A stretch of DNA of 57,558 nt from Saccharibacillus sp. CPCC 101409. Lineage in GTDB: Bacteria; Bacillota; Bacilli; Paenibacillales; Paenibacillaceae. Shown here one piece after another: positions 19,478 to 37,168 of this stretch; position 1 is the stretch's first letter, and every line of letters begins with the position of its first letter. The translations under genes were made by a program, and so were the position numbers. The DNA lies in NCBI RefSeq assembly GCF_030518235.1, contig NZ_JAULSA010000021.1, positions 1 through 57,558 of the forward strand. The letters run 5' to 3'. The notes under the pieces were generated by a model. It was not told the DNA's origin and made no database searches. It was given only the letters and a program-made list of their open reading frames with translations.

Positions 19478-19546
19478 CGATTGTAGTCCTCCCTTCAGCT
19501 GGCTTCGTTCATAATCCCGGCCGTGAAGCAATGCGGGATAAGCGCA

Positions 19547-20377
19547 TTACTTCGTGCGGCGACGGATGATGTATTGATCCGAAGATTTGTTTTTCTTACG
19601 CGTTTTGTAACCGAGCGTCGGTTTGCCCCAAGGCGAGAGCGGGGATTTACGTCCGATCGGAGCACGACCTTCACCACCACCGTGTGGGTGATCGTTCGGG
19701 TTCATAACTACGCCGCGGACTTCAGGGCGTTTGCCCAACCAGCGGTTACGACCGGCTTTACCGATCTTCACGAGTTCGTGATCCTGGTTGCCTACCGAAC
19801 CGATTGTGGCGCGGCAAACTTTAAGGATGCGGCGAACTTCGCCCGAAGACAAGCGGATCGATACGTAGCGTTCTTCTTTACCCAGAAGCTGAGCTTCCGT
19901 GCCGGCTGCGCGAACGAGTTGTCCGCCTTTGCCAGGCTTCAATTCGATATTGTGGATAACCGTACCTACCGGAATGTTTTCCAGCGGCATTGCGTTACCC
20001 GTTTTGATGTCCGATCCTGGACCGGAATAGATCGTGTCGCCGACTTTCAGACCTTTAGGCGCGATGATATAGCGCTTTTCGCCATCCGCATAGTTGATCA
20101 GCGCGATGTTCGAAGTCCGGTTCGGATCGTATTCGATCGTAGCAACGCGGCCTGGAATTCCATCCTTGTCGCGCTTAAAGTCGATAATCCGGTATTTACG
20201 TTTGTGTCCGCCGCCTTGGTGACGAACCGTAATTTTACCTTGGTTGTTGCGGCCCGCTTTGTTGTACAAAGGCGACAGCAACGATTTCTCCGGCTGATTC
20301 GTGGTAATTTCTTCGAACGTCGACACGCTCATTGCGCGGCGAGCCGGGGATGTCGGTTTATACTTTTTGATTGGCAC
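19547..20377 (-). CDS. rplB: 50S ribosomal protein L2
   Basis: 276-aa protein essential for subunit association and peptidyl-transferase assembly. The conserved C-terminal segment [22 protein letters not shown] includes the critical His. It lies 14 bases after rplW. Confidence 0.99.
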   Translation of the reverse strand: MPIKKYKPTSPARRAMSVSTFEEITTNQPEKSLLSPLYNKAGRNNQGKITVRHQGGGHKRKYRIIDFKRDKDGIPGRVATIEYDPNRTSNIALINYADGEKRYIIAPKGLKVGDTIYSGPGSDIKTGNAMPLENIPVGTVIHNIELKPGKGGQLVRAAGTEAQLLGKEERYVSIRLSSGEVRRILKVCRATIGSVGNQDHELVKIGKAGRNRWLGKRPEVRGVVMNPNDHPHGGGEGRAPIGRKSPLSPWGKPTLGYKTRKKNKSSDQYIIRRRTK

Positions 20378-20391
20378 GTTGGTTTCCCTCC

Positions 20392-20685
20392 TTACTCTGC
20401 AGATTCAAAGAATTCGAGCGATTTGCTGTCAGGAGTCAGCGTCACGATCGCTTTTTTCCATTCGCTCGTATAACCGGAGTGACGGCCGTAGCGTTTCGGC
20501 TTAGCCGGCACGCGCAGAACGTTGACTTTCGACACTTTTACGCCGAAGATCGATTCTACTGCCTTTTTCACTTCCGTTTTATTGGCACTAGTTGCCACTT
20601 CAAACACGTACTTCGATTGACTCATCGCTTCAGCCGTACGTTCCGTAATAATCGGACGTTTGATAAGGTCGCGAGGATCTTTCAT
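20392..20685 (-). CDS. rplW: 50S ribosomal protein L23
   Basis: 97-aa tunnel-exit protein that docks trigger factor and SRP; it starts [17 protein letters not shown]. The ATG shares one base with the rplD stop (TAATG), suggesting coupled translation. Confidence 0.98.
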   Translation of the reverse strand: MKDPRDLIKRPIITERTAEAMSQSKYVFEVATSANKTEVKKAVESIFGVKVSKVNVLRVPAKPKRYGRHSGYTSEWKKAIVTLTPDSKSLEFFESAE

Positions 20686-21308
20686 TATGCGAATACCTCC
20701 TCTACCTTCTGAACTGCGTCCTTCGTGATGATCAGTTTATCATGCACGAGAACGTCGAGAACATTGATGCCATCAGCCTGGACGAATTTTACGCCCGGGA
20801 TATTGCGCGCGGACAGAGCCACGTTGTTGTCGTATTCCGGAGCCACTACCAGGGCTTTACGGTCTACGTTCAGTTTGCTCAGGATTCCTGCAAACTCTTT
20901 GGTCTTCGGAGCGTTCAGGCTCAGAGCGTCGAGAACGATAATTTCGTTCGCGATGACTTTCGAAGACAGTGCCGATTTGATCGCCAAACGACGAACTTTT
21001 TTAGGCAGTTTGTAGGAGTAGCTGCGCGGAGTCGGTCCGAAGACGATACCGCCGCCTTTCCATTGCGGAGCACGGATCGAACCCTGACGAGCGCGTCCCG
21101 TACCTTTTTGTTTCCAAGGTTTACGACCGCCGCCGCGAACTTCCGAACGTCCTTTGACTTTGTGCGTACCGGAGCGCAGGGATGCTTGCTGCATCACTAC
21201 CGCCTGGTGAAGAACGTGTCCATTGGGATTGATTCCGAATACCGAGTCGCTCAGTTCGATCTCGCCGACCTGGCTGCCTTCGATATTATAGACTGCTACT
21301 TTAGGCAT
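20685..21308 (-). CDS. rplD: 50S ribosomal protein L4
   Basis: 207 aa. The extended loop ([19 protein letters not shown]) reaches the exit tunnel. In E. coli L4 represses its own S10 operon through the leader RNA; the structured leader at 22330-22445 may play a related role here. One-base overlap with rplW. Confidence 0.98.
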   Translation of the reverse strand: MPKVAVYNIEGSQVGEIELSDSVFGINPNGHVLHQAVVMQQASLRSGTHKVKGRSEVRGGGRKPWKQKGTGRARQGSIRAPQWKGGGIVFGPTPRSYSYKLPKKVRRLAIKSALSSKVIANEIIVLDALSLNAPKTKEFAGILSKLNVDRKALVVAPEYDNNVALSARNIPGVKFVQADGINVLDVLVHDKLIITKDAVQKVEEVFA

Positions 21309-21338
21309 TTCATGTTCCTCCTTTCTTTAAGCGTTATA

Positions 21339-21962
21339 TTATTTCTTCACCGATGCGCGAACTTTAACGAAGGCGTTTTTAGGACCCGGGATGGAGCCTT
21401 TAACGAGCAGTACGTTGCGTTCCGCGTCGACTCTTACGATTTCGAGGTTTTGGACAGTGATCGAGTCGTGGCCCATGTGTCCTGGCAGGCGTTTGCCTTT
21501 CGGCACGCGGTTAGCCTGGATGGAACCCATCGAACCCGGTCTACGGTGGTAACGCGAGCCGTGCGCCATTGGTCCGCGGCTTTGTCCCCAACGTTTGATA
21601 ACGCCGGCAAAACCTTTACCTTTGGAAACGCCGCTTACGTCAACGAATTCGCCTTCTGCGAACACGTCCGCTTTAAGCACTTGTCCAACCTCGTAAGTTC
21701 CGAGGTCAACACCGCGAAGTTCGCGAATGTAGCGCTTAGGTGCAGTGTCCGCTTTCTTAGCGTGTCCTGCCTCCGGTTTGTTGGAACGGCTGGCTTTCTT
21801 GTCCGCGAAACCGATTTGTACCGCTTCGTATCCATCGTTCTCCACGTCTTTCTTCTGCAGCACCACGCAAGGGCCTGCTTCGATGACGGTTACCGGAACG
21901 ACGTTACCTTCAGCGGTGAACACTTGGGTCATACCCAGTTTTTTCCCTAAGATACCTTTCAT
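21339..21962 (-). CDS. rplC: 50S ribosomal protein L3
   Basis: 207 aa, [19 protein letters not shown]..., an early 50S assembly protein whose loop reaches the peptidyl-transferase centre. The start at 21962 (AGAGGTG upstream) is preferred over the six-codon extension. Order rpsJ-rplC-rplD-rplW-rplB is standard. Confidence 0.98.
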   Translation of the reverse strand: MKGILGKKLGMTQVFTAEGNVVPVTVIEAGPCVVLQKKDVENDGYEAVQIGFADKKASRSNKPEAGHAKKADTAPKRYIRELRGVDLGTYEVGQVLKADVFAEGEFVDVSGVSKGKGFAGVIKRWGQSRGPMAHGSRYHRRPGSMGSIQANRVPKGKRLPGHMGHDSITVQNLEIVRVDAERNVLLVKGSIPGPKNAFVKVRASVKK

Positions 21963-22001
21963 GTTGACACCTCTTTTCATTTATGTCCTTATTCAGGAGT
22001 C

Positions 22002-22310
<309 letters not shown>

Positions 22311-22329
22311 TTAATATTCCCTCCTTCTA

Positions 22330-22445
22330 TCGCCCAATTTGGTATCGGACATACTCCGCGAAAATTTTCCTCACACGCCCTCTATGGCAAAGGAGCCGGG
22401 TGTGTCGGTAACCTCTCGCATCATCGCAACGTCTCAGAACAACAT
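22330..22445 (-). promoter_or_regulatory. S10 operon leader RNA, structured
   Basis: The transcript between the S10 promoter and rpsJ contains GACGTTGCGATGATGCGAGA and ACACACCCGGCTCCTTTGCC. A partner GGGCGTGTG can pair with the CACAC segment. I recall closely similar blocks in Bacillus and Geobacillus S10 leaders. In E. coli the S10 leader binds L4, but whether this one does is unknown. Confidence 0.6.
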
Positions 22446-22450
22446 TCATT

Positions 22451-22479
22451 ATTATATAGAATATGACGAGACAATGCAA
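22451..22479 (-). promoter_or_regulatory. S10 operon promoter (sigma-A type)
   Basis: TTGCAT (22474-22479), 17-base spacer, consensus TATAAT (22451-22456), directly after the tuf terminator. It is one of the strongest-looking promoters in the window and feeds the 15-kb S10-spc-alpha block. Confidence 0.8.
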
Positions 22480-22495
22480 TACTTTTTTCAATTTG

Positions 22496-22556
22496 CACAA
22501 AAAGAAAGCGAGGCCCCATCCCGTCTCCGGGATAAACGCCCCGCTTCCGCTCTTTC
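22496..22556 (-). terminator. Rho-independent terminator after tuf
   Basis: Nested hairpin: inner stem ATCCCG / CGGGAT with GAGA loop, outer GAAGCGGGGC / GGCCTCGC, followed on the minus strand by TTTTTG. It lies about 75 bases beyond tuf and just before the S10 promoter. Confidence 0.85.
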
Positions 22557-22629
22557 GTTTACAATACGCCGTTGCTCGTTCCAGTACACTGTTGCTTGTT
22601 TTGCTCTATTTAAGAAGATTTAAACCTTC

Positions 22630-23820
22630 TTATTTTTGGATTGTTGCTACGGCGCCGGCGCCTACTGTACGTCCGCCTTCACGAATCGAGAACTTCGTTC
22701 CTTCTTCGATAGCGATCGGAGCGATCAGTTGAACGGTAACCGTGATGTTGTCGCCCGGCATTACCATTTCCGTACCTTCCGGCAGGTTGATGATGCCCGT
22801 TACGTCAGTTGTACGGAAGTAGAACTGAGGACGGTATCCTGTGAAGAAAGGCTTGTGACGGCCACCTTCTTCTTTAGTCAGGACGTAGATTTGAGCTGTG
22901 AATTCCGTGTGCGGCTTAACCGAACCCGGCTTCGACAGAACTTGTCCACGCTCGATTTGCTGACGGTCTACACCGCGCAGCAGGGCGCCGATGTTGTCGC
23001 CGGCTTGAGCGGAATCCATCAGTTTACGGAACATTTCAACGCCCGTAACAACGGATTTCTTGGACTCTTCAGCGATACCTACGATTTCGATTTCGTCGCC
23101 GATTTTAACTGTACCGCGTTCGATACGGCCAGTTGCTACCGTACCGCGGCCAGTGATCGAGAACACGTCTTCGACCGGCATCAGGAAAGGCTTCTCGGTG
23201 TCGCGTTCCGGAGTCGGGATGTACTCGTCGATGATGTTGAACATTTCAACGATTTTTTGAGCCCATTCGCCGTCCGGGTTTTGCAGAGCTTCACGAGCCG
23301 AACCTTGGATGATCGGAGTGTCGTCGCCCGGGAAGTCGTACTCGCTCAGCAGGTCGCGAACTTCCATTTCAACGAGTTCCAACAGCTCTTCGTCTTCAAC
23401 CATGTCGCATTTGTTCAGGAATACGACGATGTAAGGAACGCCTACTTGGCGGGAGAGAAGGATGTGTTCGCGAGTTTGCGGCATTGGGCCGTCAGCTGCG
23501 GATACAACCAGGATCGCTCCGTCCATTTGGGCAGCGCCGGTGATCATGTTTTTAACATAGTCGGCGTGTCCTGGGCAGTCTACGTGAGCGTAGTGACGAG
23601 CTGGAGTTTCATATTCAACGTGTGCCGTCGAGATCGTGATACCACGTTCTCTTTCTTCCGGAGCCTTGTCGATTTGGTCAAATGCGACAGCGGCGCCACC
23701 GTAAGTTTTGGACAGTACAGTTGTGATTGCAGCAGTCAGGGTCGTTTTACCATGGTCGACGTGACCAATAGTACCGATGTTAACGTGCGGCTTATTACGT
23801 TCGAATTTAGCTTTAGCCAT
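22630..23820 (-). CDS. tuf: Elongation factor Tu
   Basis: 396-aa GTPase that delivers aminoacyl-tRNA. G1 motif GHVDHGKT is at 19-26, with DCPGH and NKCD motifs and domains II and III complete. Spacing from fusA is 101 bases. A TATAAT lies at 23850-23855 upstream, but no convincing -35 box, so a private promoter is possible and unproven. Closed by the terminator at 22496-22556. Confidence 0.99.
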   Translation of the reverse strand: MAKAKFERNKPHVNIGTIGHVDHGKTTLTAAITTVLSKTYGGAAVAFDQIDKAPEERERGITISTAHVEYETPARHYAHVDCPGHADYVKNMITGAAQMDGAILVVSAADGPMPQTREHILLSRQVGVPYIVVFLNKCDMVEDEELLELVEMEVRDLLSEYDFPGDDTPIIQGSAREALQNPDGEWAQKIVEMFNIIDEYIPTPERDTEKPFLMPVEDVFSITGRGTVATGRIERGTVKIGDEIEIVGIAEESKKSVVTGVEMFRKLMDSAQAGDNIGALLRGVDRQQIERGQVLSKPGSVKPHTEFTAQIYVLTKEEGGRHKPFFTGYRPQFYFRTTDVTGIINLPEGTEMVMPGDNITVTVQLIAPIAIEEGTKFSIREGGRTVGAGAVATIQK

Positions 23821-23921
23821 TTGAAACAGTTCCTCCTTAATATAGAAAGATTATAGTTTGTTAAACAACGCCGGAAGTCGATATCCCGAAGGACGCTTCC
23901 CTCCGGCGGTAAAAACGAGGA

Positions 23922-26000
23922 TTACTCCCCTGCTTTGTTTTTGGATACGATTTCTTCGGCAATCGACTTCGGAACTTCTTCGTAATGAGAAAGTTCCATC
24001 GAGAATACGCCGCGTCCTTGCGTACCCGAACGCAGAGTCGTCGAGTATCCGAACATTTCGGACAGAGGCACCTTCGCACGGATAATTTGAGCACCGCTGC
24101 GTGTATCCATACCTTCGATACGGCCGCGGCGGGAGTTCAGCATGCCCATAACGTCGCCCATGTACTCCTCAGGCACGGTTACTTCGACTTTCATGATTGG
24201 CTCGAGCAGGACGGGCTTACACTTTTCCTTCGCTGCTTTGAGCGCCATCGAACCGGCGATTTTGAACGCCATTTCGTTGGAATCGACATCGTGATAAGAG
24301 CCGTCGACAACGGTCGCTTTAACGTCTACCAGCGGGAAGCCCGCGATAACGCCGCTCTTCATCTGTTCTTCGATCCCTGCAAGTGCCGGTTGAATATATT
24401 CGCGCGGTACGGAACCACCGACAACTTTGCTCTCGAATTGGCTGCCCGTGCCCGGTTCCAGAGGTTCGAATTCAACCCAGACGTGACCGTATTGACCGCG
24501 GCCGCCGGATTGACGAACGAACTTACCTTCTACGCGGGCTGCTTGACGGAACGTTTCACGGTAAGCAACCTGCGGTTTACCCACATTGGTTTCTACCTTA
24601 AACTCCCGGCGCATCCGGTCGATAATGATATCAAGGTGAAGTTCACCCATACCCGCCAGAATCGTCTGGCCGGTTTCTTCGTCCGTATGAGCGCGAAGAG
24701 TCGGATCTTCTTCGGTGAGCTTGCCCAGAGCTACGCCCAGTTTATCTTGGTCGGCTTTAGTTTTCGGCTCGACCGCGATTTCGATAACCGGATCAGGGAA
24801 GTTCATCGATTCCAGAATGACCGGGTTCTTCTCATCACACAGTGTATCACCTGTGCCCGTATCTTTCAAACCAACCGCTGCCGCGATATCGCCCGAATAA
24901 ACGACGCTGATTTCTTGACGGCTGTTGGCGTGCATCTGAAGGATACGTCCGATCCGCTCGCGTTTGCCTTTCGTTGCATTCAGCACGTACGAACCGGATT
25001 GAAGCATACCGGAGTACACGCGGAAGAACGTCAGCTTACCTACGTAAGGGTCGGTCATAATCTTGAATGCCAGTGCGGAAAACGGCTCTTCGTCCGAAGA
25101 ATGACGAACCGCTTCCGTACCGTCTTCAAGGTGACCTTGAATAGCAGGTACGTCGACCGGAGCCGGCAGGTAATCAACAACGGCATCCAGCATCAGCTGA
25201 ACCCCTTTGTTTTTGTAGGAAGATCCGCAGATAACCGGGAAAATCTTAACGTCGATAACGCCTTGACGCAGAGCCGCTTTCAGCTCGTCGATGGAGATTT
25301 CTTCTCCTTCAAGGTATTTCATCATCAAGTTTTCGTCCAGTTCGGCGACTTTCTCTACGAGTTCCGCACGCAGTTCTTCAACCTGAGCTTTATACTCTTC
25401 AGGCACTTCAACGACTTCGATGTTTTGACCGAGATCGTCTTTGTACATGTGAGCTTTTTGCTCAACCAGGTCGATGATACCGATGAAATCGTTCTCTGCG
25501 CCGATCGGAAGTTGAATCGCTACCGAATTGGCTTGGAGACGCTCGCCCATATCTTTAACCACGTTCAGGAAGTCCGCACCGATAATGTCCATTTTGTTGA
25601 CGTAAGCGATCCGCGGAACGCCGTAACGGTCAGCCTGTCTCCATACGGTTTCAGACTGAGGTTCGACACCTTCTTTGGCACTGAATACGCCTACTGCCCC
25701 GTCCAATACACGAAGGGAACGTTCAACTTCGACCGTGAAGTCAACGTGTCCCGGAGTATCGATGATATTGACGCGGTAACCGTGCCATTGAGCGGTCGTA
25801 GCGGCGGAAGTGATTGTAATCCCGCGCTCTTGTTCTTGTTCCATCCAGTCCATCGTCGCAGCGCCTTCGTGAACTTCACCGATTTTGTGCGTGATGCCCG
25901 TGTAGAACAGAATCCGTTCAGTAGTCGTCGTTTTACCGGCGTCAATATGCGCCATGATACCGATGTTACGTGTATTTTTCAAGGAGAACTCTCTTGCCAT
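23922..26000 (-). CDS. fusA: Elongation factor G
   Basis: 692-aa translocase GTPase. G1 motif AHIDAGKT is at 17-24, with DTPGH and NKMD motifs; domains II-V follow in normal order. Full length, in the str order rpsL-rpsG-fusA-tuf, 57 bases after rpsG. Confidence 0.99.
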   Translation of the reverse strand: MAREFSLKNTRNIGIMAHIDAGKTTTTERILFYTGITHKIGEVHEGAATMDWMEQEQERGITITSAATTAQWHGYRVNIIDTPGHVDFTVEVERSLRVLDGAVGVFSAKEGVEPQSETVWRQADRYGVPRIAYVNKMDIIGADFLNVVKDMGERLQANSVAIQLPIGAENDFIGIIDLVEQKAHMYKDDLGQNIEVVEVPEEYKAQVEELRAELVEKVAELDENLMMKYLEGEEISIDELKAALRQGVIDVKIFPVICGSSYKNKGVQLMLDAVVDYLPAPVDVPAIQGHLEDGTEAVRHSSDEEPFSALAFKIMTDPYVGKLTFFRVYSGMLQSGSYVLNATKGKRERIGRILQMHANSRQEISVVYSGDIAAAVGLKDTGTGDTLCDEKNPVILESMNFPDPVIEIAVEPKTKADQDKLGVALGKLTEEDPTLRAHTDEETGQTILAGMGELHLDIIIDRMRREFKVETNVGKPQVAYRETFRQAARVEGKFVRQSGGRGQYGHVWVEFEPLEPGTGSQFESKVVGGSVPREYIQPALAGIEEQMKSGVIAGFPLVDVKATVVDGSYHDVDSNEMAFKIAGSMALKAAKEKCKPVLLEPIMKVEVTVPEEYMGDVMGMLNSRRGRIEGMDTRSGAQIIRAKVPLSEMFGYSTTLRSGTQGRGVFSMELSHYEEVPKSIAEEIVSKNKAGE

Positions 26001-26057
26001 GAATGGGATTCTCCCTTCAAAATTCTGTAGTGGTTACTAGGTTGTTAAGCCGAAATC

Positions 26058-26528
26058 CTACCAGCGGTAGTGTGCGAACGCTTTGTTCGCTTCAGCCATT
26101 TTGTGCGTGTCTTCGCGTTTCTTCACGGATGCGCCTGTGTTGTTCGATGCATCGATGATTTCAGCCGCCAGACGCTCTTCCATTGTCTTCTCGCCGCGGT
26201 TGCGGGAGTAGTTAACGAGCCAACGGAGACCGAGAGCCGTCCGTCTTTCAGGCTTAACTTCGATCGGCACTTGATAGTTGGCGCCGCCTACACGGCGGGC
26301 TTTAACTTCGAGAACCGGCATGATGTTCTTGATTGCAGCCTCAAATACTTCCATCGGGTCGTTGCCCGTGCGTTCTTGAATCAACTTGAACGAGTTATAC
26401 AGGATGTTTTGAGCTACACCGCGTTTACCGTCGATCATGATGCGGTTGATCAGACGAGTAACCAGTTTGCTGTTGTACACCGGATCCGGCAGTACGTCTC
26501 TTTTGGTAACTGGACCTTTGCGTGGCAT
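26058..26528 (-). CDS. rpsG: 30S ribosomal protein S7
   Basis: 156 aa, [20 protein letters not shown]..., a primary assembly protein of the 30S head at the E-site exit. In E. coli it represses the str operon; no specific site was found here. 47 bases after rpsL. Confidence 0.98.
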   Translation of the reverse strand: MPRKGPVTKRDVLPDPVYNSKLVTRLINRIMIDGKRGVAQNILYNSFKLIQERTGNDPMEVFEAAIKNIMPVLEVKARRVGGANYQVPIEVKPERRTALGLRWLVNYSRNRGEKTMEERLAAEIIDASNNTGASVKKREDTHKMAEANKAFAHYRW

Positions 26529-26575
26529 GGATATCCCCCTTTCTCCGATATGAGAAACGCCCTCAGGCGCTCAAA

Positions 26576-26998
26576 TTAATTTTTCTTTTCTTTCGGACGC
26601 TTAGCGCCGTATTTCGAACGAGCTTGCATACGTCCGTTTACGCCTGCAGTATCGAGAGCGCCGCGAACGATGTGATAACGCACACCCGCCAAGTCCTTTA
26701 CGCGACCTCCGCGAACCAGCACTACGCTGTGTTCTTGCAGATTGTGTCCGATACCCGGAATGTAAGCAGTCACCTCGATACGGTTCGTCAGACGAACACG
26801 GGCATACTTACGAAGCGCGGAGTTCGGTTTACGTGGAGTCATCGTACCTACACGAGTGCAGACACCGCGTTTTTGCGGGGCGCTCAGGTTTGTTTCCTCA
26901 CGTTTCAAAGCGTTGAATCCCTTTTGCAAAGCCGGGGATTTCGATTTGACGACTTTCGCTTGACGTCCTTTACGGACGAGTTGGTTAATAGTTGGCAT
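26576..26998 (-). CDS. rpsL: 30S ribosomal protein S12
   Basis: 140-aa decoding-centre protein. The conserved loop [11 protein letters not shown] (54-64) and the second loop [16 protein letters not shown] are present. The start at 26998 ([10 protein letters not shown]) has AAGGGGGTGG eight bases upstream; GTG and ATG codons four and two codons earlier sit in or next to the SD. A hairpin-bearing 160-base gap precedes it. Confidence 0.98.
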   Translation of the reverse strand: MPTINQLVRKGRQAKVVKSKSPALQKGFNALKREETNLSAPQKRGVCTRVGTMTPRKPNSALRKYARVRLTNRIEVTAYIPGIGHNLQEHSVVLVRGGRVKDLAGVRYHIVRGALDTAGVNGRMQARSKYGAKRPKEKKN

Positions 26999-27096
26999 TG
27001 TCATTGCCACCCCCTTCCCATATTGGTGAACATCCTTGTTACGAACTGCTTTTCCAAGTCCACAGACCCAGGCGGTTCATAAAAGAACAAATGAAA

Positions 27097-27135
27097 GTTT
27101 TTGCCTCAGCCGCTTGCCGCACCTGAAACAAAAAC
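27097..27135 (-). promoter_or_regulatory. Hairpin in the ybxF-rpsL intergenic region
   Basis: Two-part stem GTTTTTG...TCAG / CTGA...CAAAAAC around a GC-rich loop, between ybxF and rpsL. There is no adjacent T-run, so it is not a standard terminator. It could be a ribosomal-protein binding site or a processing site; no family was recognised. Confidence 0.35.
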
Positions 27136-27158
27136 GTTCTTACACAGTTATGACTTCC

Positions 27159-27407
27159 TCATTTTAGCACCGCAGCCATCGCCGCACCGACTTCGATTCC
27201 GCAGGCTTTACCGAGCTCTCGCATCGTATCCACCTCGGTGACCTTCACGTCGGCTTTGGCACACAGCGCGGTGATCTTCGCGATCATACGCTGGTCCGCG
27301 TCCAAGGCCACATAAACTTCGGAAGCTAGTCCAAGTTCAACCGCTCTCGCAGTCTGCTTGGTACCGATTTTGACATGAGCATCCTGGAGTCCTTTATCAT
27401 TAGACAT
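27159..27407 (-). CDS. ybxF: L7Ae-family K-turn-binding protein (YbxF-like)
   Basis: 82-aa L7Ae/L30e-type RNA-binding protein: KIGTKQTARAVELGLASEVYVALDAD and the following AKITALCAKADVKV match the family core. In Bacillus, YbxF binds K-turn RNA and associates with ribosomes; its physiological role is unclear. It is first gene after the str promoter (27462-27491), as in Bacillus. RBS GGAGGATATG. Confidence 0.9.
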   Translation of the reverse strand: MSNDKGLQDAHVKIGTKQTARAVELGLASEVYVALDADQRMIAKITALCAKADVKVTEVDTMRELGKACGIEVGAAMAAVLK

Positions 27408-27461
27408 TCGGCATATCCTCCAAAAGACAGGATTATCAATTCCCGCTCACGCACCTTTGCT

Positions 27462-27491
27462 ATATTAGCACCTGACGCAGCGGTGTGTCAA
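27462..27491 (-). promoter_or_regulatory. str operon promoter (extended -10)
   Basis: Consensus TTGACA (27486-27491), 18-base spacer, TAATAT (27462-27467) preceded by TGC, an extended -10. It lies right after the rpoC terminator and would drive ybxF-rpsL-rpsG-fusA-tuf. Confidence 0.78.
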
Positions 27492-27500
27492 GCAAAGAAT

Positions 27501-27542
27501 TTCGGGGCGACGGGAAAGATTTCTCGTCCCCCACACCCCGAT
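27501..27542 (-). terminator. Hairpin terminator after rpoC
   Basis: Stem TCGGGG...GACG / CGTC...CCCCGA; the following minus-strand sequence AAATTCTTTG is only moderately T-rich. It may be a partial terminator, letting some rpoBC transcription pass into the str operon. Confidence 0.55.
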
Positions 27543-27561
27543 TCCGCTGTCCGCTCCGGCC

Positions 27562-31176
<3,615 letters not shown>

Positions 31177-31216
31177 GGAGCAACCCTCCCTATATGCGGT
31201 TCCTGATTTTTGAAAC

Positions 31217-34768
<3,552 letters not shown>

Positions 34769-34801
34769 CTATACTCACCCCTCAATGTCTACTCAACTTT
34801 A

Positions 34802-34826
34802 GGCACTTTTTTGAATGAAAAATGCC
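34802..34826 (-). other. Hairpin in the rpoB leader
   Basis: Arms GGCATTTTT / AAAAAGTGCC, about 35 bases before the rpoB start. It could slow polymerase or shield the ribosome site; no recognised regulatory family. Confidence 0.3.
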
Positions 34827-34842
34827 GAGTTTAAAAATTCCA

Positions 34843-34872
34843 TTGCGACCCTTACTTTGAATCACGTATAAT
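34843..34872 (+). promoter_or_regulatory. Possible plus-strand promoter in the rpoB leader
   Basis: TTGCGA (34843-34848), 18-base spacer, TATAAT (34867-34872) pointing away from rpoB. No supported coding sequence follows on the plus strand. If active it would make RNA antisense to the rpoB leader. Single promoter-like matches occur by chance, so confidence is low. Confidence 0.3.
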
Positions 34873-35150
34873 GAGACCAAGGCGGGCGCCCGACCCTTAC
34901 ATGCAGAAAAGCCCTTATCGATTGGTTTCGAAAAAAGAGCGTCGCATGCCGGATCAAAATGAATCGAAGCTTGAAATGAAACGTCGCTGCACATCTTTCA
35001 CAATGCCGTCAAAAATACCCGTAGCGTTGCATTTCGCACATCAAAATACTAAGCCCCAAACAAAACCGCGCTTCCTTTGCTGTTTTGCGGAGCCTCTTGA
35101 CATTTTAATATGCTAAAGCCACGTAGGGCATTCTATACTGACATTTTATA

Positions 35151-35179
35151 ACTATATCACGGCTCCGCAAGCAAGTCAA
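35151..35179 (-). promoter_or_regulatory. rpoB-rpoC promoter (sigma-A type)
   Basis: TTGACT (35174-35179), 17-base spacer, TATAGT (35151-35156), just after ybxB. The transcript would carry a leader of about 375 bases before the rpoB TTG. The span 34769-35150 holds no gene; I see the hairpin at 34802-34826, a GC-rich palindrome CGGGCGCCCG and the plus-strand promoter-like site. Confidence 0.75.
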
Positions 35180-35200
35180 TCCCTTTTCTTTATGAAAAGG

Positions 35201-35806
35201 TTAGACTTCCTCTCGCTTTGTCGCTTTGTAAATTCGGTACCCTTTGTCCTTCGTTACTTCTTCCACAGACTCGAACAGCGATTCCAGTTTGGCTTTCGCC
35301 GACGGAGCTCCCTGCTTTTTCTGAATGACGATCCACAGTGCCCCTCCGGGATTCAACTGCGCGTGCGCCTGCTCGAACAATCGGTGTACGGTTTCTTTGC
35401 CTGCGCGAATCGGGGGGTTGCTGATGACGATATCGAAACGTTCCGCCGCTACCGCTTCCAGCAAATCGCTTTGCAGCGCTCTGGCCTGCGCAATTCCGTT
35501 CGCCGCCGCATTTGCCGCAGCCAATTCGATCGCGCGCTCGTTTACATCCAGCATAGTTACTCGGGATGCGCCAAGCAGCCCGGCCGCGATGCCGATCGGT
35601 CCGTAACCGCAGCCGACGTCCAGCACCGAAGCCCCTTCCGGAATCTCCAGCGCCTCGATCAGCACATGACTGCCGTAATCGAGACCGCCTTTCGAAAAAA
35701 CGCCCGAGTCCGTAACCAGTTTGATCGTTCTGCCGCGAAGCCGCACCTCGATCGTTTTGCGATCGTGCGCCGCCGACGGACGATTTGAATAATAATGGTC
35801 CGACAC
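35201..35806 (-). CDS. ybxB: Class I SAM-dependent methyltransferase, RsmC-like (YbxB)
   Basis: 201-aa single-domain methyltransferase. SAM-binding motif VLDVGCGYGPIGIAAG and the catalytic NPPIRAG motif (NPPxR of 16S G1207 N2-methyltransferases) are clear. It is about half the length of E. coli RsmC, lacking the non-catalytic N-terminal domain, as in Bacillus YbxB. Place between rplL and rpoB is standard. The precise rRNA target is inferred from family only. Confidence 0.92.
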   Translation of the reverse strand: MSDHYYSNRPSAAHDRKTIEVRLRGRTIKLVTDSGVFSKGGLDYGSHVLIEALEIPEGASVLDVGCGYGPIGIAAGLLGASRVTMLDVNERAIELAAANAAANGIAQARALQSDLLEAVAAERFDIVISNPPIRAGKETVHRLFEQAHAQLNPGGALWIVIQKKQGAPSAKAKLESLFESVEEVTKDKGYRIYKATKREEV

Positions 35807-35865
35807 GTCTTCAACTCCTTTCCATCTTTCGAAAAGTTGCCCGTTGAAGGCTTATATACGCGAAC

Positions 35866-35897
35866 AGACCCCCGAAGCAGGATAACTTCGAGGGTCT
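35866..35897 (-). terminator. Hairpin after rplL, likely partial terminator
   Basis: Stem AGACCCTCGAAG / CTTCGGGGGTCT with an eight-base loop, followed by GTTCGC rather than a T-run. The rplL-ybxB gap commonly holds an attenuator that lowers transcription after the abundant rplL message, and this hairpin is well placed for that. Confidence 0.45.
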
Positions 35898-35927
35898 GCC
35901 CTGTATAACGCTTTTGTTAAAAAGCGA

Positions 35928-36287
35928 TTACTTCACTTCTACGGAAGCGCCAGCTTCTTCGAGCTTTGCTTTTACAGCTTCTGCGTCTTCTTTGGAAGTT
36001 TTTTCTTTGATTGCTTTTGGAGCGTTGTCTACAACTTCTTTTGCTTCTTTCAGGCCGAGACCTGTGATTTCGCGAACGACTTTGATAACGTTGATCTTCG
36101 AAGCGCCAGCGCCTGTCAGGATAACGTCGAATTCAGTTTGCTCAGCTTCAACCGCTGCGCCGCCGCCTGCTGCTGCTACCGGAGCTGCTGCAGTTACGCC
36201 GAATTCTTCTTCGATTGCTTTAACCAGGTCGTTCAGTTCCAGTACAGTCATGCCTTTGATGGCTTCAAGGATTTGCTCGTTGCTCAT
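35928..36287 (-). CDS. rplL: 50S ribosomal protein L7/L12
   Basis: 119-aa stalk protein. N-terminal dimerisation domain, flexible Ala/Gly/Val-rich hinge ([13 protein letters not shown]), and the C-terminal factor-binding domain ([24 protein letters not shown]). It is present in several copies per ribosome and recruits GTPase factors. Strong RBS GGAGG. Confidence 0.98.
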   Translation of the reverse strand: MSNEQILEAIKGMTVLELNDLVKAIEEEFGVTAAAPVAAAGGGAAVEAEQTEFDVILTGAGASKINVIKVVREITGLGLKEAKEVVDNAPKAIKEKTSKEDAEAVKAKLEEAGASVEVK

Positions 36288-36383
36288 GATTGAACCTCCA
36301 TTTGGGTATGTGGGATCAGCCCGTTAAGGCTGTCGATTTTGTAAAACGGATTGAGAATTTGTGCATAAGACCGCTAAGCGATC

Positions 36384-36890
36384 TTATGCGCTCTGCTGCT
36401 CGTCTTTTTCCGCAACGGCTTTGACTGCCAGTGCGAAGTTGCGCACCGGAGCTTGGAGCACGCTGAGGAGCATGGACAGCAAACCTTCGCGGGAAGGCAG
36501 GGAAGCCAGTGCTTTCAGTTCGTCGGCACTTACTACGCGTCCTTCTACTACGCCGCCTTTAAGTTCCAGAGCTTCGTTCGTTTTCGCGAAGTCGTTCAGG
36601 ATCTTAGCAGGCGTGACAGCGTCTTCCGTACCGAATGCGATTGCAGTCGGGCCGGCAAGAACGGCGTCGAGTTCGCTCAGCTCGGCAGCAGCCGTTGCGC
36701 GGCGAACCAGCGAGTTTTTCAGAACCTGAAACTCGACGCCCGCTTCGCGAAGCTGTTTACGCAGCTCGGTAACTTGAGCAACGTTAAGACCACGATAGTC
36801 GACAACCACGGTCGATACGCTTTCGCGCAGTTTACCGGCGATTACGTCTACCGACTCTTGTTTGGATTGAATCACTTTTGCGTTAGCCAA
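36384..36890 (-). CDS. rplJ: 50S ribosomal protein L10
   Basis: 168-aa stalk base protein binding 23S rRNA and L7/L12 dimers through its C-terminal helix. The start is TTG at 36890 ([14 protein letters not shown]) with perfect GGAGGTG six bases upstream; the frame upstream runs into the leader and lacks support. Regulated by the L10 leader at 37002-37112. Confidence 0.97.
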   Translation of the reverse strand: MANAKVIQSKQESVDVIAGKLRESVSTVVVDYRGLNVAQVTELRKQLREAGVEFQVLKNSLVRRATAAAELSELDAVLAGPTAIAFGTEDAVTPAKILNDFAKTNEALELKGGVVEGRVVSADELKALASLPSREGLLSMLLSVLQAPVRNFALAVKAVAEKDEQQSA

Positions 36891-37001
36891 ATCGTACACC
36901 TCCTGTTGAATTCGAGTGAAGCGCCGGACCGCCGCTGCGGACGATTCGGTCGCCTCCACTTTTGCCACATTCAAGTCTGACTTAACGTGCGGCGCATGCA
37001 A

Positions 37002-37112
37002 TAAGAAAAGCCTCCGCAGAAGTCTACGAAGGCTTGACGAATCAGCAGAGCTGAAATTCTATCACACACCTCGGTAGGGAATTAAGCCCGAAAGCACCTA
37101 CTGTCTACGGTA
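37002..37112 (-). promoter_or_regulatory. L10 (rplJL) leader RNA with terminator hairpin
   Basis: The leader starts TACCGTAGACAGTAGGTGCT and continues GGGCTTAATTCCCTACCGAG, the conserved core of the known Firmicute L10 leader. It ends in a stem AAGCCTTCGTAGA / TCTGCGGAGGCTT followed by TTTTCTT. L10 or L10-(L12)4 binding is expected to favour termination, limiting rplJL expression. Confidence 0.85.
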
Positions 37113-37141
37113 AGCATATTCAAATTTAGCAAACCGTCCAA
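37113..37141 (-). promoter_or_regulatory. rplJ-rplL promoter, proximal
   Basis: TTGGAC (37136-37141), 17-base spacer, TATGCT (37113-37118). Its start site would fall at the beginning of the conserved L10 leader. Confidence 0.65.
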
Positions 37142-37168
37142 TTGAGAACGGAATGGAACAACTTCTAC

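Noticed and set aside
23821..23921. Separate promoter for tuf
   Set aside because: A TATAAT is present at 23850-23855, but no acceptable -35 box lies 16-18 bases upstream; left as a remark only.
34871..35116. 81-codon plus-strand frame behind the possible rpoB-leader promoter
   Set aside because: The ATG overlaps the -10 box itself, there is no RBS, and the product resembles no known family.
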